Source: Dehalococcoidia bacterium (lineage in GTDB: Bacteria; Chloroflexota; Dehalococcoidia; GIF9; UBA5629). From it: a stretch of DNA of 10,800 bases. A program made the position numbers and the translations under genes. The notes beneath the pieces were generated by a model. That model did no database searches and was not told the DNA's origin. It saw only the letters and a list, made by a program, of their open reading frames with translations. Position 1 is the stretch's first letter, and each line of letters opens with the position of its first letter. Shown piece after piece: positions 1 to 7,294 of the stretch. Where the stretch lies: the NCBI GenBank assembly GCA_014384515.1, contig JACNFS010000116.1:1-10800 (forward strand), read 5' to 3'.

Positions 1-60
1 TATGATGATATTGAATGGCCCAGCCGGGTATTCGGTTGGGTAGTATATGGAAAACATTGA
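1..60 (+). CDS. Possible C-terminal tail of an upstream gene (partial)
   Basis: Frame 1 is open from the window edge to a TGA at 58-60 and reads YDDIEWPSRVFGWVVYGKH. If real, the gene would overlap the next gene (ATG at 47) by 14 nt, much like the 20-nt overlap at the following junction, which fits an operon. Nineteen residues are too few to identify a family. A second frame closes at TAG 41-43, which lies in the frame of the next gene and fixes that gene's start. The reading may be chance. Confidence 0.3.
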   Translation, partial: YDDIEWPSRVFGWVVYGKH

Positions 61-1324
61 TAGTTGGTATTTAATAGTTTTTGCGGTTTGTCTGGGGTTG
101 TCAGCTTTCTTCTCCAGCGCCGAGACCGCCTTTATTTCTTTGCCTAAGCTCAGGGTCAAGCATCTGGTGAGCACCGGCAAAAAGGGAGCTGAGCGACTGG
201 AGAGGATGGTGGAGCAGCCAGGCAGGTTGCTGGCAGCTATCCTTCTGGGCAACAATCTGGTTAATGTGGCGGCAGCGGCTCTGGGCACCATGATGGCGGT
301 TGCTGCTGTCGGCCCGGCCTGGGGAGCTCTGGTTGCTACTATAGGGGTAACCACACTGATTCTGGTCTTTGGTGAAGTCATTCCCAAGACCTTTGCCTTC
401 CAACATGCCGAGCGAATTGCCTTTACATATGTTGGGCCCATTAAGCTAGTAATTTTGATTTTTTATCCCTTTGTATGGGTTTTGAATCATATTGGCTTGA
501 GCTTTACTAGAATGGTGGCTGAGACCGAAGAGGGCAAAAAGCTGGTAACTGAGGAGGAGATTCTCACGGCTATTAGCGTGGGCGAAGCTGAAGGGGTGTG
601 GGAAGAGGACGAAGCTGAAATGTTGCAGGCGGCCTTTGAATTCGCTGACCGGCCAGTGAAGGAGGTAATGCAGCCGCGAACCGAGATTGCCTGGCTGGAG
701 CAGGGAACGAGTTTGGCCGCATTCCTTGATGTTTATCGCCAGTCTCCCTTCTCTCGGTTTCCCGTTTATAAGGGGACTCCTGATAGTGTGGTCGGGGTTT
801 TGTCTATTAAGGATGTACTCATGGCTCAAGCCAACAATTCATTGAATGCGGACAGCCCTATTGATGAATTGGTGCGGCCGGTTCACTTCGTGCCTGAATC
901 CAAGCTTCTGGGTGAGCTTCTGGCTGAGATGAGAGATAGCAATTATCATATGGTAGTAGTTATCGATGAATATGGGGGTGTAGCTGGCATAGCCACTCTG
1001 GAACACCTGACCGCGGAAATCATGGGTAGCATTGGCGATGAGCTGGCTGGTAGGGAGGAAGACTTCGTGACCATCGATGCTAACACCTTTGAGGTTGATG
1101 GGGGGCTCAGGGTAGAGGAAGCCAATGAGGAACTGGAATTGGACCTGCCTTCTGGCGACTATGATACCATAGCTGGCTTTATTCTTAGCCATCTGGGTCG
1201 GATTCCAAAGCAGGGCGAGCAGCTAAGGTATAAGGATTTGAAGCTGGCCATACTCGAAATGCGGGAGAGGAAGATCGAGAGAATTCTGGTAACCAAGGAA
1301 AAGGATGCAGCGCCTGCGCCTTAA
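47..1324 (+). CDS. CNNM/CorC (HlyC) family membrane protein with CBS pair
   Basis: A 425-residue protein with the full three-part layout of the CNNM/CorC family, which is associated with Mg2+/Co2+ efflux and often annotated 'hemolysin'. The N-terminal DUF21/CNNM membrane domain (about residues 5-160) carries the signature AFFSSAETAF (20-29), LLGNNLVN (66-73) and the FGEVIPKT stretch (108-115). A CBS pair follows (about 205-260 and 270-325) with VMQPRTEI, FSRFPVY (235-241) and VVVIDEYGGVAGIATLEHL (303-321). The C-terminal CorC_HlyC domain spans about 338-416. An in-frame TAG at 41-43 makes ATG 47 the first possible ATG; its Shine-Dalgarno is weak. It acts at the cytoplasmic membrane with the CBS and C-terminal domains in the cytosol. 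The 3' end overlaps the next gene by 20 nt. The family call is secure; ion specificity cannot be read from sequence. Confidence 0.93.
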   Translation: MENIDSWYLIVFAVCLGLSAFFSSAETAFISLPKLRVKHLVSTGKKGAERLERMVEQPGRLLAAILLGNNLVNVAAAALGTMMAVAAVGPAWGALVATIGVTTLILVFGEVIPKTFAFQHAERIAFTYVGPIKLVILIFYPFVWVLNHIGLSFTRMVAETEEGKKLVTEEEILTAISVGEAEGVWEEDEAEMLQAAFEFADRPVKEVMQPRTEIAWLEQGTSLAAFLDVYRQSPFSRFPVYKGTPDSVVGVLSIKDVLMAQANNSLNADSPIDELVRPVHFVPESKLLGELLAEMRDSNYHMVVVIDEYGGVAGIATLEHLTAEIMGSIGDELAGREEDFVTIDANTFEVDGGLRVEEANEELELDLPSGDYDTIAGFILSHLGRIPKQGEQLRYKDLKLAILEMRERKIERILVTKEKDAAPAP

Positions 1325-1946
1325 ATTCGGCCGTGGTGAAGAGCTCAAGTTTCTTTCACATTTGGATTTAATGAGGCTTTGGGAGAGGGCCTTGCGCCGG
1401 GCTGGGTTGCCTCTGGCCTATTCGGAAGGTTTCACTCCTCATCCGCGGATCGCTCTGGCAGCCCCTCTATCAGTAGGTGTAACCAGCGAAGCCGAGCTAA
1501 TGGATGTTTTCTTGTCCCGCTGGATAGCGCCGGACTCTTTTGTCGCTCAGGCAAAGAAGCAGTTACCTCAGGGCCTTGACTTGCCGGAGGCTTGGCCAGT
1601 TGGACTGAATATTCCATCACTTCAATCTCAAGTTCGCTTTGCTGAGTATAAGGTTGAGGTAGACACGGAGAAGGCGCGTCAAGAAGTAGAGTCAGCCGTA
1701 CGGTCTTTGCTTTCAGCCGAGGAGCTACCGTGGCACCATTTCAGAGATACAGGCGCCCGCCATTATGATTTGCGTGCCCTGGTGGATGACCTGTGGCTTA
1801 TCGACTGCCGTGATTCCCTGTGTGTTCTGGGAATGAGATTGCGCTGTGATGCCAGGGGCAGCGGTAGACCGGAGCAGGTGGCTAAAGCCCTGGGTTTCTC
1901 ACAGCGTCCAAAATTCATCCACCGCACCAAGCTGATTTTAAGCTGA
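1305..1946 (+). CDS. TIGR03936/DUF2344 radical-SAM-associated protein (stand-alone)
   Basis: A 213-residue protein with the N-terminal signature of DUF2344/TIGR03936: KFLSHLDLMRLWERALRRAG (15-34), then YSEGFTPHPRIALAAPLSVG (39-58) and SEAELMDV (61-68). In many bacteria this domain is fused to, or encoded beside, a B12-binding radical SAM protein, sometimes near ribonuclease G. Here it stands alone, and no radical SAM gene is visible, although one could lie left of the window. ATG 1305 lies inside the end of the CorC-type gene and has an AAGGA Shine-Dalgarno at 1295-1299 with suitable spacing, so translation is probably coupled. The biochemical role of the family is not established; a link to RNA or tRNA modification is only suggested by its usual partners. 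Confidence 0.88.
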   Translation: MQRLRLKFGRGEELKFLSHLDLMRLWERALRRAGLPLAYSEGFTPHPRIALAAPLSVGVTSEAELMDVFLSRWIAPDSFVAQAKKQLPQGLDLPEAWPVGLNIPSLQSQVRFAEYKVEVDTEKARQEVESAVRSLLSAEELPWHHFRDTGARHYDLRALVDDLWLIDCRDSLCVLGMRLRCDARGSGRPEQVAKALGFSQRPKFIHRTKLILS

Positions 1947-1964
1947 ACAAAACCTGGTCGGAAA

Positions 1965-3095
1965 ATGCAGCCGGTTGAATCTTCTCTGGATATGGAGCGT
2001 CAAGAGCTGGCTAAGGAATATGCCAGGCTTACCAGGCGGCTGTCTTTTGTCGAGCTGGCGGTAGTTGGTGCTTTGCTGTTGATGCTTGTTTTTGGCGGTG
2101 TCTCGGGCAGGCTGAGTCACTTCCTGGCTTTTCCTCAACCTTTGGCGTCAGCTTTGTATTTTGTTATTCTGGTGATTGGTTTGGGGATAATCACGATGCC
2201 GCTGACCTACTACCAGGGCTTCATCCTGCCGCGTCGCTACGGTCTATCGAATCAAGGGTTTAGCGCTTGGCTAGCTGACGGAGCCAAAGCGGCAGCGCTG
2301 GGCATTCTCTTAGGTTTGGGAGTAGTCATAGTCGTTTACCTGTTATTAGACCGTTTGCCAGATATTTGGTGGCTTTTGGCTAGCATTTTGCTGTTGTTCC
2401 TCAGCATGCTTCTGACCTGGTTAACACCCACTTTGCTTCTACCCCTTTTCTTTAAATTGGAGCCTCTGGATGATGTGGAGCTTAAGCAAAAGCTGACCAA
2501 TCTGGCGAAACGGGCTCGGACTCAGGTTTGTGGTGTATTCACTATGGACCTGAGCAGCAAGGCTACTACAGCTAATGCCATGTTAGCTGGTTTGGGCGAT
2601 AGCAGACGCATTATCCTCAGCGATACTTTACTCGAGCAGTACTCTCCTGAGGAGACAGAGGTAATCCTGGCTCACGAGTTGGGTCATCATCTTCATCGAC
2701 ATATCCCAAAGCTCATTGGCGTTCAAGCTGTTATAGTCTTGCTTGCCTTGTATTTGGCTGACCTGGTTTTGAAAGCTGGTGTTACCCCTTTAGGTTTCCA
2801 GGGGATTGCCGATGTAGCGGCTTTTCCGCTGCTGATTTTGTCTCTAGCCGCCTTTAGCCTGGTGATGACACCGCTGGTTAATACCTACAGTCGTTATTTG
2901 GAGACATCGGCTGATGAGACTGCCCTGGAGCTGACGGCTAATCCCCAAGCTTTCGTTGCGGCAATGACCAAGCTCACCAACCAGAATCTAAGTGTGGCTC
3001 AGCCCAGCCGCTGGGTGGAGTTGTTACTATATGACCATCCTCCATATACCAAGCGAGTGAACTTGGCTGGACGTTATTTTCAGGAAAGTTCTTGA
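1965..3095 (+). CDS. M48 family membrane metallopeptidase (Ste24/HtpX-like)
   Basis: A 376-residue integral-membrane zinc protease. The catalytic HELGH is at 237-241 (AHELGHHLHRH), the third zinc ligand is E313 in the ETSAD motif (313-317), and the C-terminal DHPPYTKRV block (357-365), typical of Ste24/HtpX, is present. Hydrophobic segments lie at about 28-46, 60-80, 107-127, 134-163, 250-270 and 285-305, which matches the CAAX prenyl protease 1 architecture more than the shorter HtpX. Bacterial relatives degrade misfolded or overproduced membrane proteins; a true CAAX substrate is unlikely here. The start is ATG 1965, 18 nt after the preceding stop. ATG 1992 (M10) is an alternative and neither has a strong Shine-Dalgarno. 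The stop overlaps the A of the perfect Shine-Dalgarno of the next gene. Confidence 0.92.
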   Translation: MQPVESSLDMERQELAKEYARLTRRLSFVELAVVGALLLMLVFGGVSGRLSHFLAFPQPLASALYFVILVIGLGIITMPLTYYQGFILPRRYGLSNQGFSAWLADGAKAAALGILLGLGVVIVVYLLLDRLPDIWWLLASILLLFLSMLLTWLTPTLLLPLFFKLEPLDDVELKQKLTNLAKRARTQVCGVFTMDLSSKATTANAMLAGLGDSRRIILSDTLLEQYSPEETEVILAHELGHHLHRHIPKLIGVQAVIVLLALYLADLVLKAGVTPLGFQGIADVAAFPLLILSLAAFSLVMTPLVNTYSRYLETSADETALELTANPQAFVAAMTKLTNQNLSVAQPSRWVELLLYDHPPYTKRVNLAGRYFQESS

Positions 3096-3103
3096 GGAGG
3101 TGA
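3095..3103 (+). promoter_or_regulatory. Perfect Shine-Dalgarno preceding an ATT start
   Basis: AGGAGGTGA is fully complementary to the 3' end of 16S rRNA, and its first A is the last base of the upstream TGA stop. It lies three bases before ATT at 3107, with the GGAGG core six bases upstream. This places initiation at 3107, although ATT is not a normal start codon. It decides the start of the histidine phosphatase gene. Confidence 0.75.
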
Positions 3104-3106
3104 GCG

Positions 3107-3718
3107 ATTAGGCTTGTTTTAGTTCGGCATGGTGAAACCGTTTGGAATCAGCAACGGCGGATTCAAGGCGGTGGCAGTGACATTGAGTTAAGCGAAGTGG
3201 GGAGAACGCAGGCGGAGAGCCTCGGGCTATGGTTGAGAGAAATGGAGGTCAGCGCCATTTATTCCAGCCCGTTAAAGCGCGCTTTGGATACAGCCCAGGC
3301 TGTTGCTAGCCACCATAACTTGGCAGTGCAGGTTGAGCCTGATTTGAGGGAGATTGGAGCTGGTGAGCTCGAAGGCGTGGCCATCACTGAGCTCGGTGCT
3401 AGTTTGAGCCAGTTTTTGCTGCGCTGGCGAGAGGGACAAGGCTCGGAGAAAATGCCGGGTGGGGAGAGTGTAGTTGATGTGGCAAACAGAGCCTGGCCAG
3501 CCATTGAGCGCATAATTGACAAGCATAAAGAGGGAACAGTAGTAGTGGCCAGCCATTACTTTGTTACTGTCATCATTATTTGCAAAGCTCTGGGATTGCC
3601 GCTGAACCACATAGAGCGAATAAGAGTGCAGAATGCCAGCGTGAGCATACTCGATTTCGGAGATAATGGTGCTTGCCTGGTGTCCCTTGGCGATACCTGT
3701 CATCTACGAGGGGGCTAG
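3107..3718 (+). CDS. Histidine phosphatase superfamily (phosphoglycerate mutase-like) with apparent ATT start
   Basis: Read from ATT 3107, the protein has 203 residues, the usual size for single-domain histidine phosphatases. It begins with RLVLVRHGETVWN, where H8 is the phospho-accepting histidine of the RHG motif. The second-shell arginine is R58 in SSPLKRAL, the acid is E82 in LREIGAGELEG, and the second catalytic histidine is H150 in VVVASHY. All four catalytic landmarks are intact. The only in-frame upstream codons before a TGA (3101-3103) are GCG and ATT, so no ATG, GTG or TTG precedes RHG. The first conventional start, GTG at 3197, would remove the catalytic histidine. The substrate is unknown (GpmB, CobC and PhoE relatives differ little in sequence). 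It sits between the M48 protease gene and tilS, two bases before the latter. A one-base sequence error is the main alternative to an ATT start. Confidence 0.85.
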   Translation: MRLVLVRHGETVWNQQRRIQGGGSDIELSEVGRTQAESLGLWLREMEVSAIYSSPLKRALDTAQAVASHHNLAVQVEPDLREIGAGELEGVAITELGASLSQFLLRWREGQGSEKMPGGESVVDVANRAWPAIERIIDKHKEGTVVVASHYFVTVIIICKALGLPLNHIERIRVQNASVSILDFGDNGACLVSLGDTCHLRGG

Positions 3719-3720
3719 AC

Positions 3721-5151
3721 TTGGCTAAGAAAGAGAAGACTGTGGGACAGAGAGTCATTGGCTTTGTTCGGGAGCACAGTCTTGTTTCGGCGGGCGAAAG
3801 GCTGGTGGTGGCCGTGTCGGGAGGTGCCGACTCGGTTTGTTTGCTTCATATCCTGGCGCAGTGGCAAAGAGAGTTGGGTGCGGAACTCCATATAGCTCAT
3901 CTTGATCACGGACTCCGTGGTGCCGAGTCCGACTCCGACGCCAGGTATGTTTCTGATTTGGCTTATCATCTGGATATTCCGGCAACAGTTGAGCGGCGGG
4001 ATGTGGCGGCCTATCGCGACCAAGAAGGCTGCTCTCTTGAGGAAGCTGCTCGAGAGGTGCGCTACGGCTTCTTGGGTGTGGTGGTGGGGGCAGTGGGTGC
4101 CTCCAGGGTGGTGGTGGGGCATACCCGTGATGACCACATCGAAACTATCCTGATGCACTTGCTGCGGGGGACAGGCATGACGGGCTTACGTGGCCTGCAG
4201 CCTCGGTCGCTGCTGCAACATGGAGAAGACAGGGGACGAATTGAGGTAGTGCGGCCGTTGCTGGAAGTCACCCGACAGGAGACATTGGACTACTGCCAGC
4301 GATATCGGCTGGACCCACGGAGCGATTCCTCCAATACGTCGCCTGCTTTTCTTCGAAACCGTATTCGCCTTGAGCTTCTGCCCGTACTCAAAAGCTACAA
4401 CCCCAGTATTGACAGAGCTTTGCTGAGGCTAGCTGCTATTGCTGGTGACGATGTTTCTTTTATCGAGGAGCAGGCCTCGCGGCTGTGGAATGAGGTAGCT
4501 AAAGAGGAAGGCGGCGCAATTTGCCTGGACGTGGGCAAGATTGTTGGCCTGCCGCGAGCTATGCAAAGGCAGATGTTTCGACTGTCAGTGGCGCATCTTC
4601 GAGGTAGTCTCAAAGATATTGAAGCTGACCATGTTGAGGCAATGGTGGATTTCTTGTCGAGACCAGCCGGGAAGAGATTGTGCCTGCCACAGGGCTTGAC
4701 ACTGTCTACAGACTATGGTCGTCTGGTTTTGACCTCAGGTCCGGCTTCTTTATGCCCGCTGCCTCCCCTTGCGAGTGTATCCAGCATTAATGTTCCTGGG
4801 GAGACTATCTTGCCGGGTTGGCGGATTAAGGCTGATGTACTTCAGGGGTCGGTTGATGGCGCTAACCATGGCCTTGTTGCCACCTTTGATTTCGATAAGG
4901 CCGGCAAGGAATTAACGGTGCGACCACGTAAACCGGGCGACCGCTTTCAGCCGTTGGGCATGAACCAAACCAAGAAGCTTCAGGACTTTATGGTTGATGC
5001 CAGGATTCCGCGGTCTTGGCGAGGCCGAGTTCCACTTGTTTGTTCGCCCAGAGAAATCTTGTGGGTGGTTGGCTGGAGAATCGATGATAGTGTTAAGGTT
5101 ACCGAAACCACCCGGAAAATCCTGCGACTGGAGTTTGAGAGGTTAAGTTGA
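3721..5151 (+). CDS. tilS: tRNA(Ile)-lysidine synthetase
   Basis: TilS uses ATP and lysine to convert C34 of tRNA-Ile(CAU) to lysidine, switching decoding from AUG to AUA; it is essential in most bacteria. Read from TTG 3721, the protein has 476 residues. It has the PP-loop SGGADS (33-38) in LVVAVSGGADSVCLLH, then HLDHGLRG (60-67), GHTRDDHIETILMHLLRG (133-150), a central DSSNTSPAFLRNRIRLELLP block, and the C-terminal TilS domain with TVRPRKPGDRFQPLG, KKLQDFMVDARIPRSWR and WVVGWRIDD. The TTG at 3721 is preferred because GAGGGGG at 3708-3714 lies six bases upstream. A longer frame from TTG 3673 would overlap the phosphatase gene by 46 nt and add residues with no TilS character. The stop TGA shares its A with the ATG of the next gene. 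Confidence 0.95.
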   Translation: MAKKEKTVGQRVIGFVREHSLVSAGERLVVAVSGGADSVCLLHILAQWQRELGAELHIAHLDHGLRGAESDSDARYVSDLAYHLDIPATVERRDVAAYRDQEGCSLEEAAREVRYGFLGVVVGAVGASRVVVGHTRDDHIETILMHLLRGTGMTGLRGLQPRSLLQHGEDRGRIEVVRPLLEVTRQETLDYCQRYRLDPRSDSSNTSPAFLRNRIRLELLPVLKSYNPSIDRALLRLAAIAGDDVSFIEEQASRLWNEVAKEEGGAICLDVGKIVGLPRAMQRQMFRLSVAHLRGSLKDIEADHVEAMVDFLSRPAGKRLCLPQGLTLSTDYGRLVLTSGPASLCPLPPLASVSSINVPGETILPGWRIKADVLQGSVDGANHGLVATFDFDKAGKELTVRPRKPGDRFQPLGMNQTKKLQDFMVDARIPRSWRGRVPLVCSPREILWVVGWRIDDSVKVTETTRKILRLEFERLS

Positions 5152-5405
5152 TGGAGGTAAGTTCAGAGTTGCGTCTGCGTCGGCTCAGGGTGGATGAAGC
5201 CTTGCCAAAGCTTGACCACTACCTTAACGCTGCTTTCATGGACGGCTTGCCCTTTGTGAGCATCGTCCACGGGAAGGGGACAGGAGTGCTGCGTCAGGTA
5301 GTGCATGAGGCGCTGGCAGAACATCCTCTGGTCAAGTCCTTCCGCCCCGGTGGTTATGGCGAGGGAGACGCCGGGGTTACAATAGTTGAACTGGCAAATC
5401 ATTAG
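5151..5405 (+). CDS. Stand-alone Smr domain protein, MutS2 C-terminal type
   Basis: An 84-residue protein that is essentially only an Smr domain. It has VDEALPKLDHYLNAAFMDGL, then VSIVHGKGTGVLRQVVHEAL with the HGKG motif at 40-43, then HPLVKSF and a GYGEGDAGVTIVEL ending, which closely follows the C-terminal domain of MutS2. The MutS2 ATPase, clamp and KOW parts are absent. The N-terminal family motif, usually LDLRG or LDLHG, reads LRLRR (7-11), so the conserved acidic residue is arginine. Smr domains bind or cut nucleic acid, and MutS2 itself acts on collided ribosomes; which applies here is unknown. ATG 5151 overlaps the tilS stop (TGATG) and has GAGAGG at 5137-5142, indicating translational coupling. 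TTG 5148 is a possible start one codon earlier. Confidence 0.88.
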   Translation: MEVSSELRLRRLRVDEALPKLDHYLNAAFMDGLPFVSIVHGKGTGVLRQVVHEALAEHPLVKSFRPGGYGEGDAGVTIVELANH

Positions 5406-5460
5406 ATGACCGTGTTGCTGCAAGAAGCTATCCCCAGAAGCGACTGAAAGGAGGCAAATG

Positions 5461-6132
5461 ATGAGCAAAATAGGTGAACGGCGTCAGCGGCTGCCCTTAC
5501 GTTTTCCCTTTGAAAAGGCGGTAGAGAACTTCCGCTCTAAAGCCCTAAGTCACGATGACTACGACCCGGCCACTACGTTTGTTTGGGGTCAGATGATGGC
5601 CGTAGCCGTATTACGACTCTTGGAGGCGGTTGAGGAGCGCTTTGGTGCCGAGGGGCAGGAGCTGTGCAGGGATACAATAAATGAAGTAGGAAGGGATGTT
5701 TTTCTTCAGATGGCTTCGGGGGTTGAAGTCCCCCCTGACGTGGGCAACATCGAGATGGCTTCGTTGATAGGCAGCTGGATTAATGAAGTCATTTATGCTT
5801 CCATAGAAGAAGCTTTTGTCAAAAGTGAGGACGAGGCAGGCTTTCATATTCTTTATTGCCCGCATCAGGACATCTATCGTCCCTTCGACTGTAGAGTGCA
5901 GCGATATTTCGTCGAGGGAGTTCAACAGGCTGCGCGGGAGCTATGGGGCGACAGAGCCGACTTCGATGCCTTCTTCCGCTATAGCATTCCCCAAGGTTAT
6001 GATACCTGTCTTTTTGAAATGAAGCCGAGGGAAGAGGGCGAAGACCGCTGGCGGCAGTATTCTGAGGAGCTTCAGCGCCGTGCTCTGGAACGTACAAAAC
6101 ACAGGAGCGGCGACAAGGGTGAGCAGAAGTAA
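5461..6132 (+). CDS. Probable L-2-amino-thiazoline-4-carboxylate hydrolase-like protein
   Basis: A 223-residue soluble protein with no signal peptide. It has a helical N-terminal half (AVENFRSKALSHDDYDPATT, then a long helix through VLRLLEAVEERFGAE). The C-terminal half has Cys/aromatic motifs HILYCPHQDIYRPFDCRVQ (C133, C144) and YSIPQGYDTCLFEM (C183). This pattern resembles the ATC hydrolase-like family (PF14196 type), which also includes many proteins of unknown activity, so the enzymatic name is tentative. The tail after residue 187 is highly charged. ATG 5461 is preferred over ATG 5458 because AAAGGAGG (5447-5454) sits six rather than three bases upstream. It follows the Smr gene by 55 nt in the same direction and may be the last gene of the operon; its link to the translation genes upstream is unclear. 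Confidence 0.72.
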   Translation: MSKIGERRQRLPLRFPFEKAVENFRSKALSHDDYDPATTFVWGQMMAVAVLRLLEAVEERFGAEGQELCRDTINEVGRDVFLQMASGVEVPPDVGNIEMASLIGSWINEVIYASIEEAFVKSEDEAGFHILYCPHQDIYRPFDCRVQRYFVEGVQQAARELWGDRADFDAFFRYSIPQGYDTCLFEMKPREEGEDRWRQYSEELQRRALERTKHRSGDKGEQK

Positions 6133-6394
6133 AGCTTGGCTGAGCAGCTTCCCGGGATTGCCTGGTTTTCAGGCCTTTACCGGGTATTTGCTTGTCAGCC
6201 TACCACCTCATAGGAGGCCCCATAATCGGCCTCTTGCGAAGCTGGGGGGATTCATGCTACGGTACAGTGAACCCAAGCCAATTCAATCATGGGGATGTAT
6301 AGCCGAACTAGTCAGGATATACCAAAGGGAAACGCCGTAGTCTCAAAGTCGCGCTAGAAGTCAGCTTTCGGTTGACAGTGAAGGAGGAGATGAA
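6133..6394 (+). other. Intergenic spacer, 262 nt
   Basis: No convincing gene is seen. A short inverted repeat, GAGGCC (6214-6219) and GGCCTC (6228-6233) with an 8-nt loop, could form a hairpin after the left operon, but it is not followed by a T-run, so it is not called a terminator. The right end holds the Shine-Dalgarno of the PAP2 gene. No promoter with both boxes was found, although the direction and spacing suggest a separate transcript begins here. Confidence 0.4.
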
Positions 6395-7294
6395 ATGGAA
6401 GCTCTCTTACAATGGGGCCTTGACCTGGTTCTCGCCATCCAGCAAATCCATGGGCCGGTGCTGGACGGTATCTTCCGCGCTATCACCTTCATGGGAGAGG
6501 AGGAGTTCTACCTTATTCTCTTGCCTTTGCTTCTGTGGTGCGTGGACTTCGGACTGGGTGCACGCTTGGGTGCCCTCTTTCTACTCTCGAGCTATCTCAA
6601 CTTTGGTCTCAAGGATCTGTTCCGGCAGCCGCGCCCCTTTGATCTCGACCCGAGCGTAAAGCTCTCCAGTGCCGAAGGCTACGGGTTGCCCAGTGGTCAT
6701 TCCCAGTCGGCCGTTGTCGTATGGGGTAGTATTGCTGCCTGGGCACGCCGGAAATGGTTCTGGGCGGTGGCCATCGCTCTCATGGTGCTGATTGGCTTCT
6801 CGCGTGTATACCTGGGTGTGCACTTTCCTACAGATGTGCTTGCCGGCTGGGCAATCGGTGCCGTATTGCTAGTTGTCTGCCTGGCTGTGCAATCGAGGGT
6901 GGAGAAGTGGTTGGCGAAAGTGGGCCTGGCCATGCAGATCATACTCGCGCTCGCCATTCCTCTCATTTTGCTTCTGGTCCATCCTACCAAGGACAGTGTG
7001 ACGACATTAGCGCCGTTGGCTGGCCTGGGGTTGGGGTTGGCATTGACGCACCGGTATATCTCCTTCAGCGCCCGTGGACCGTGGTGGCAGCGCGTCCTGC
7101 GCTTCCTCGTGGGAGGCATAGTGATGGCGGCACTCTACCTGGGGCTCAAGGTGGTGTTTCCCGGTGAGGAATCGGCACTCTACCTGGTCTTCCGCTTCCT
7201 GCGCTACTGGCTCATAGGGGTGTGGATTACCCTGGGCGCGCCATGGCTATTTCGGCTGCTGCGGTTAACAACGGAAGCCGAGAGGCTCGCTTGA
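6395..7294 (+). CDS. PAP2 superfamily membrane phosphatase
   Basis: A 299-residue polytopic membrane protein with the complete three-part PAP2 signature: K73-x6-R80-P81 (LKDLFRQPRPF), PSGH at 99-102 (LPSGHSQSAVV) and S136-R137-x5-H143-x3-D147 (SRVYLGVHFPTD). H102 and H143 are the expected catalytic histidines. The family removes phosphate from lipids such as phosphatidic acid or undecaprenyl diphosphate; the specificity cannot be read here. About four further hydrophobic segments lie after the core (about 152-166, 178-195, 204-218 and 236-256, then 264-285), which is longer than minimal PAP2 enzymes. ATG 6395 has AAGGAGGAG at 6381-6389 with good spacing. It is separated from neighbours on both sides by spacers of more than 250 nt, so it is probably monocistronic. 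Confidence 0.92.
   Translation: MEALLQWGLDLVLAIQQIHGPVLDGIFRAITFMGEEEFYLILLPLLLWCVDFGLGARLGALFLLSSYLNFGLKDLFRQPRPFDLDPSVKLSSAEGYGLPSGHSQSAVVVWGSIAAWARRKWFWAVAIALMVLIGFSRVYLGVHFPTDVLAGWAIGAVLLVVCLAVQSRVEKWLAKVGLAMQIILALAIPLILLLVHPTKDSVTTLAPLAGLGLGLALTHRYISFSARGPWWQRVLRFLVGGIVMAALYLGLKVVFPGEESALYLVFRFLRYWLIGVWITLGAPWLFRLLRLTTEAERLA

Noticed and set aside
3197..3718. Phosphatase starting at GTG 3197
   Set aside because: This start would remove the catalytic RHG motif and the first beta strand, although the remaining catalytic residues are intact.
3673..3720. Longer TilS N-terminus starting at TTG 3673
   Set aside because: It would overlap the phosphatase gene by 46 nt, lacks a good Shine-Dalgarno, and adds residues not typical of TilS.
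6214..6233. GAGGCC/GGCCTC hairpin as an intrinsic terminator after the left operon
   Set aside because: The stem is only 6 bp, the loop is 8 nt and no T-run follows.
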